In this document: positions 14,068 to 14,243 of the stretch, in pieces
Numbering within the stretch: the stretch's first letter is position 1
Layout: each line of letters begins with the position of its first letter
Program-made: the position numbers and the translations under genes
NCBI GenBank assembly: GCA_000438115.1
Contig: FR903634.1
Coordinates: 32,135-46,377 of the forward strand
DNA: 14,243 nt
Source: Prevotella sp. CAG:617
Lineage (GTDB): Bacteria > Bacteroidota > Bacteroidia > Bacteroidales > Bacteroidaceae
Reading direction: 5' to 3'
The notes under the pieces: generated by a model
Told to the model about the DNA's origin: nothing
Database searches by the model: none
What the model saw: the letters and a program-made list of their open reading frames with translations, nothing else

Positions 14068-14243
14068 ATGACAATTTTGAAATTCCTCTTTCCATCTTCA
14101 AATAATCATTGGGAGTTACAATTGTATATCATAAAGTTACAAAGAGGATACCTTCTGAATGAAACTATTAATTACACAGGAACTTGTATGAAACAAGACA
14201 TATATAAAATGGCAAAAACGAAGTTTTTCCAAAAATATGGCAG
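14068..14243 (+). CDS. Possible 5' end of an unrecognised gene (partial)
   Basis: The frame is open without stops from 14020 to the right edge. In-frame ATGs lie at 14068, 14188 and 14209. From 14068 it reads MTILKFLFPSSNN...; from 14209 it reads MAKTKFFQKYG. It follows the terminator at 13918-13957 and a possible -7 box at 13991. At least 58 codons are visible, too few to assign a family, and the true start is undecided. In A/T-rich DNA a frame of this length could be chance. Confidence 0.4.
   Translation, partial: MTILKFLFPSSNNHWELQLYIIKLQRGYLLNETINYTGTCMKQDIYKMAKTKFFQKYG

Overview
The window looks like a piece of a Bacteroidales chromosome, most likely Bacteroides, Phocaeicola or a close relative. 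Three things point there: the protein families (two-domain NAD synthase, short AMP nucleosidase, a DUF4878-type lipoprotein, a BatD-like protein, lipoproteins with acidic residues after the lipidated Cys); start sites that mostly lack a strong Shine-Dalgarno; and repeated matches to the Bacteroides promoter (TTTG, about 20 nt, TAnnTTTG). No tRNA, rRNA, CRISPR array or complete insertion sequence was seen. All assignments come from reading the sequence; no database search was run.

Layout. (1) 3-254 is the 3' end of an unrecognised plus-strand gene, closed by a terminator at 292-334, then about 600 bp of A/C-rich non-coding DNA. (2) 1024-7245 is a minus-strand run: an HtrA/DegQ periplasmic protease, a DUF4878-type lipoprotein, a YiiX-like permuted-papain lipoprotein, a short secreted BatD-like protein, glutamine-dependent NAD synthase (the last two probably one operon), and an XRE-type regulator whose promoter carries a palindrome. 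(3) 7246-8305 is a very AT-rich kilobase without a convincing gene; it holds a candidate small RNA and a bidirectional terminator. (4) 8306-10248, minus strand, holds holA (DNA polymerase III delta) and AMP nucleosidase; a small plus-strand orphan protein with an HsdR-N/PD-(D/E)xK fold (10342-10806) lies divergent to them, and the two promoters face each other. (5) 11180-13869 is a plus-strand accessory-looking segment. It has a strong promoter feeding a roughly 320-nt G/C-richer block that folds into a structured RNA with its own terminator, then a secreted membrane-anchored protein, then two paralogous lipoproteins that share a 36-bp leader repeat at identical spacing from the ATG. (6) 13918-13950 is a terminator, followed by an open frame running off the right end.

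How it fits together. The core genes serve envelope proteostasis (HtrA), NAD synthesis, replication (delta loads the clamp loader) and purine turnover (AMP nucleosidase); they look like ordinary neighbours rather than one pathway. The most unusual part is the right third. The structured RNA block at about 11220-11540 has promoter, multi-helix fold, competing pairings and a U-tract terminator, so it can be read either as a free non-coding RNA or as an attenuator/leader for the gene at 11610. The duplicated lipoprotein leader at 12581 and 13056 is a second, separate regulatory signal.
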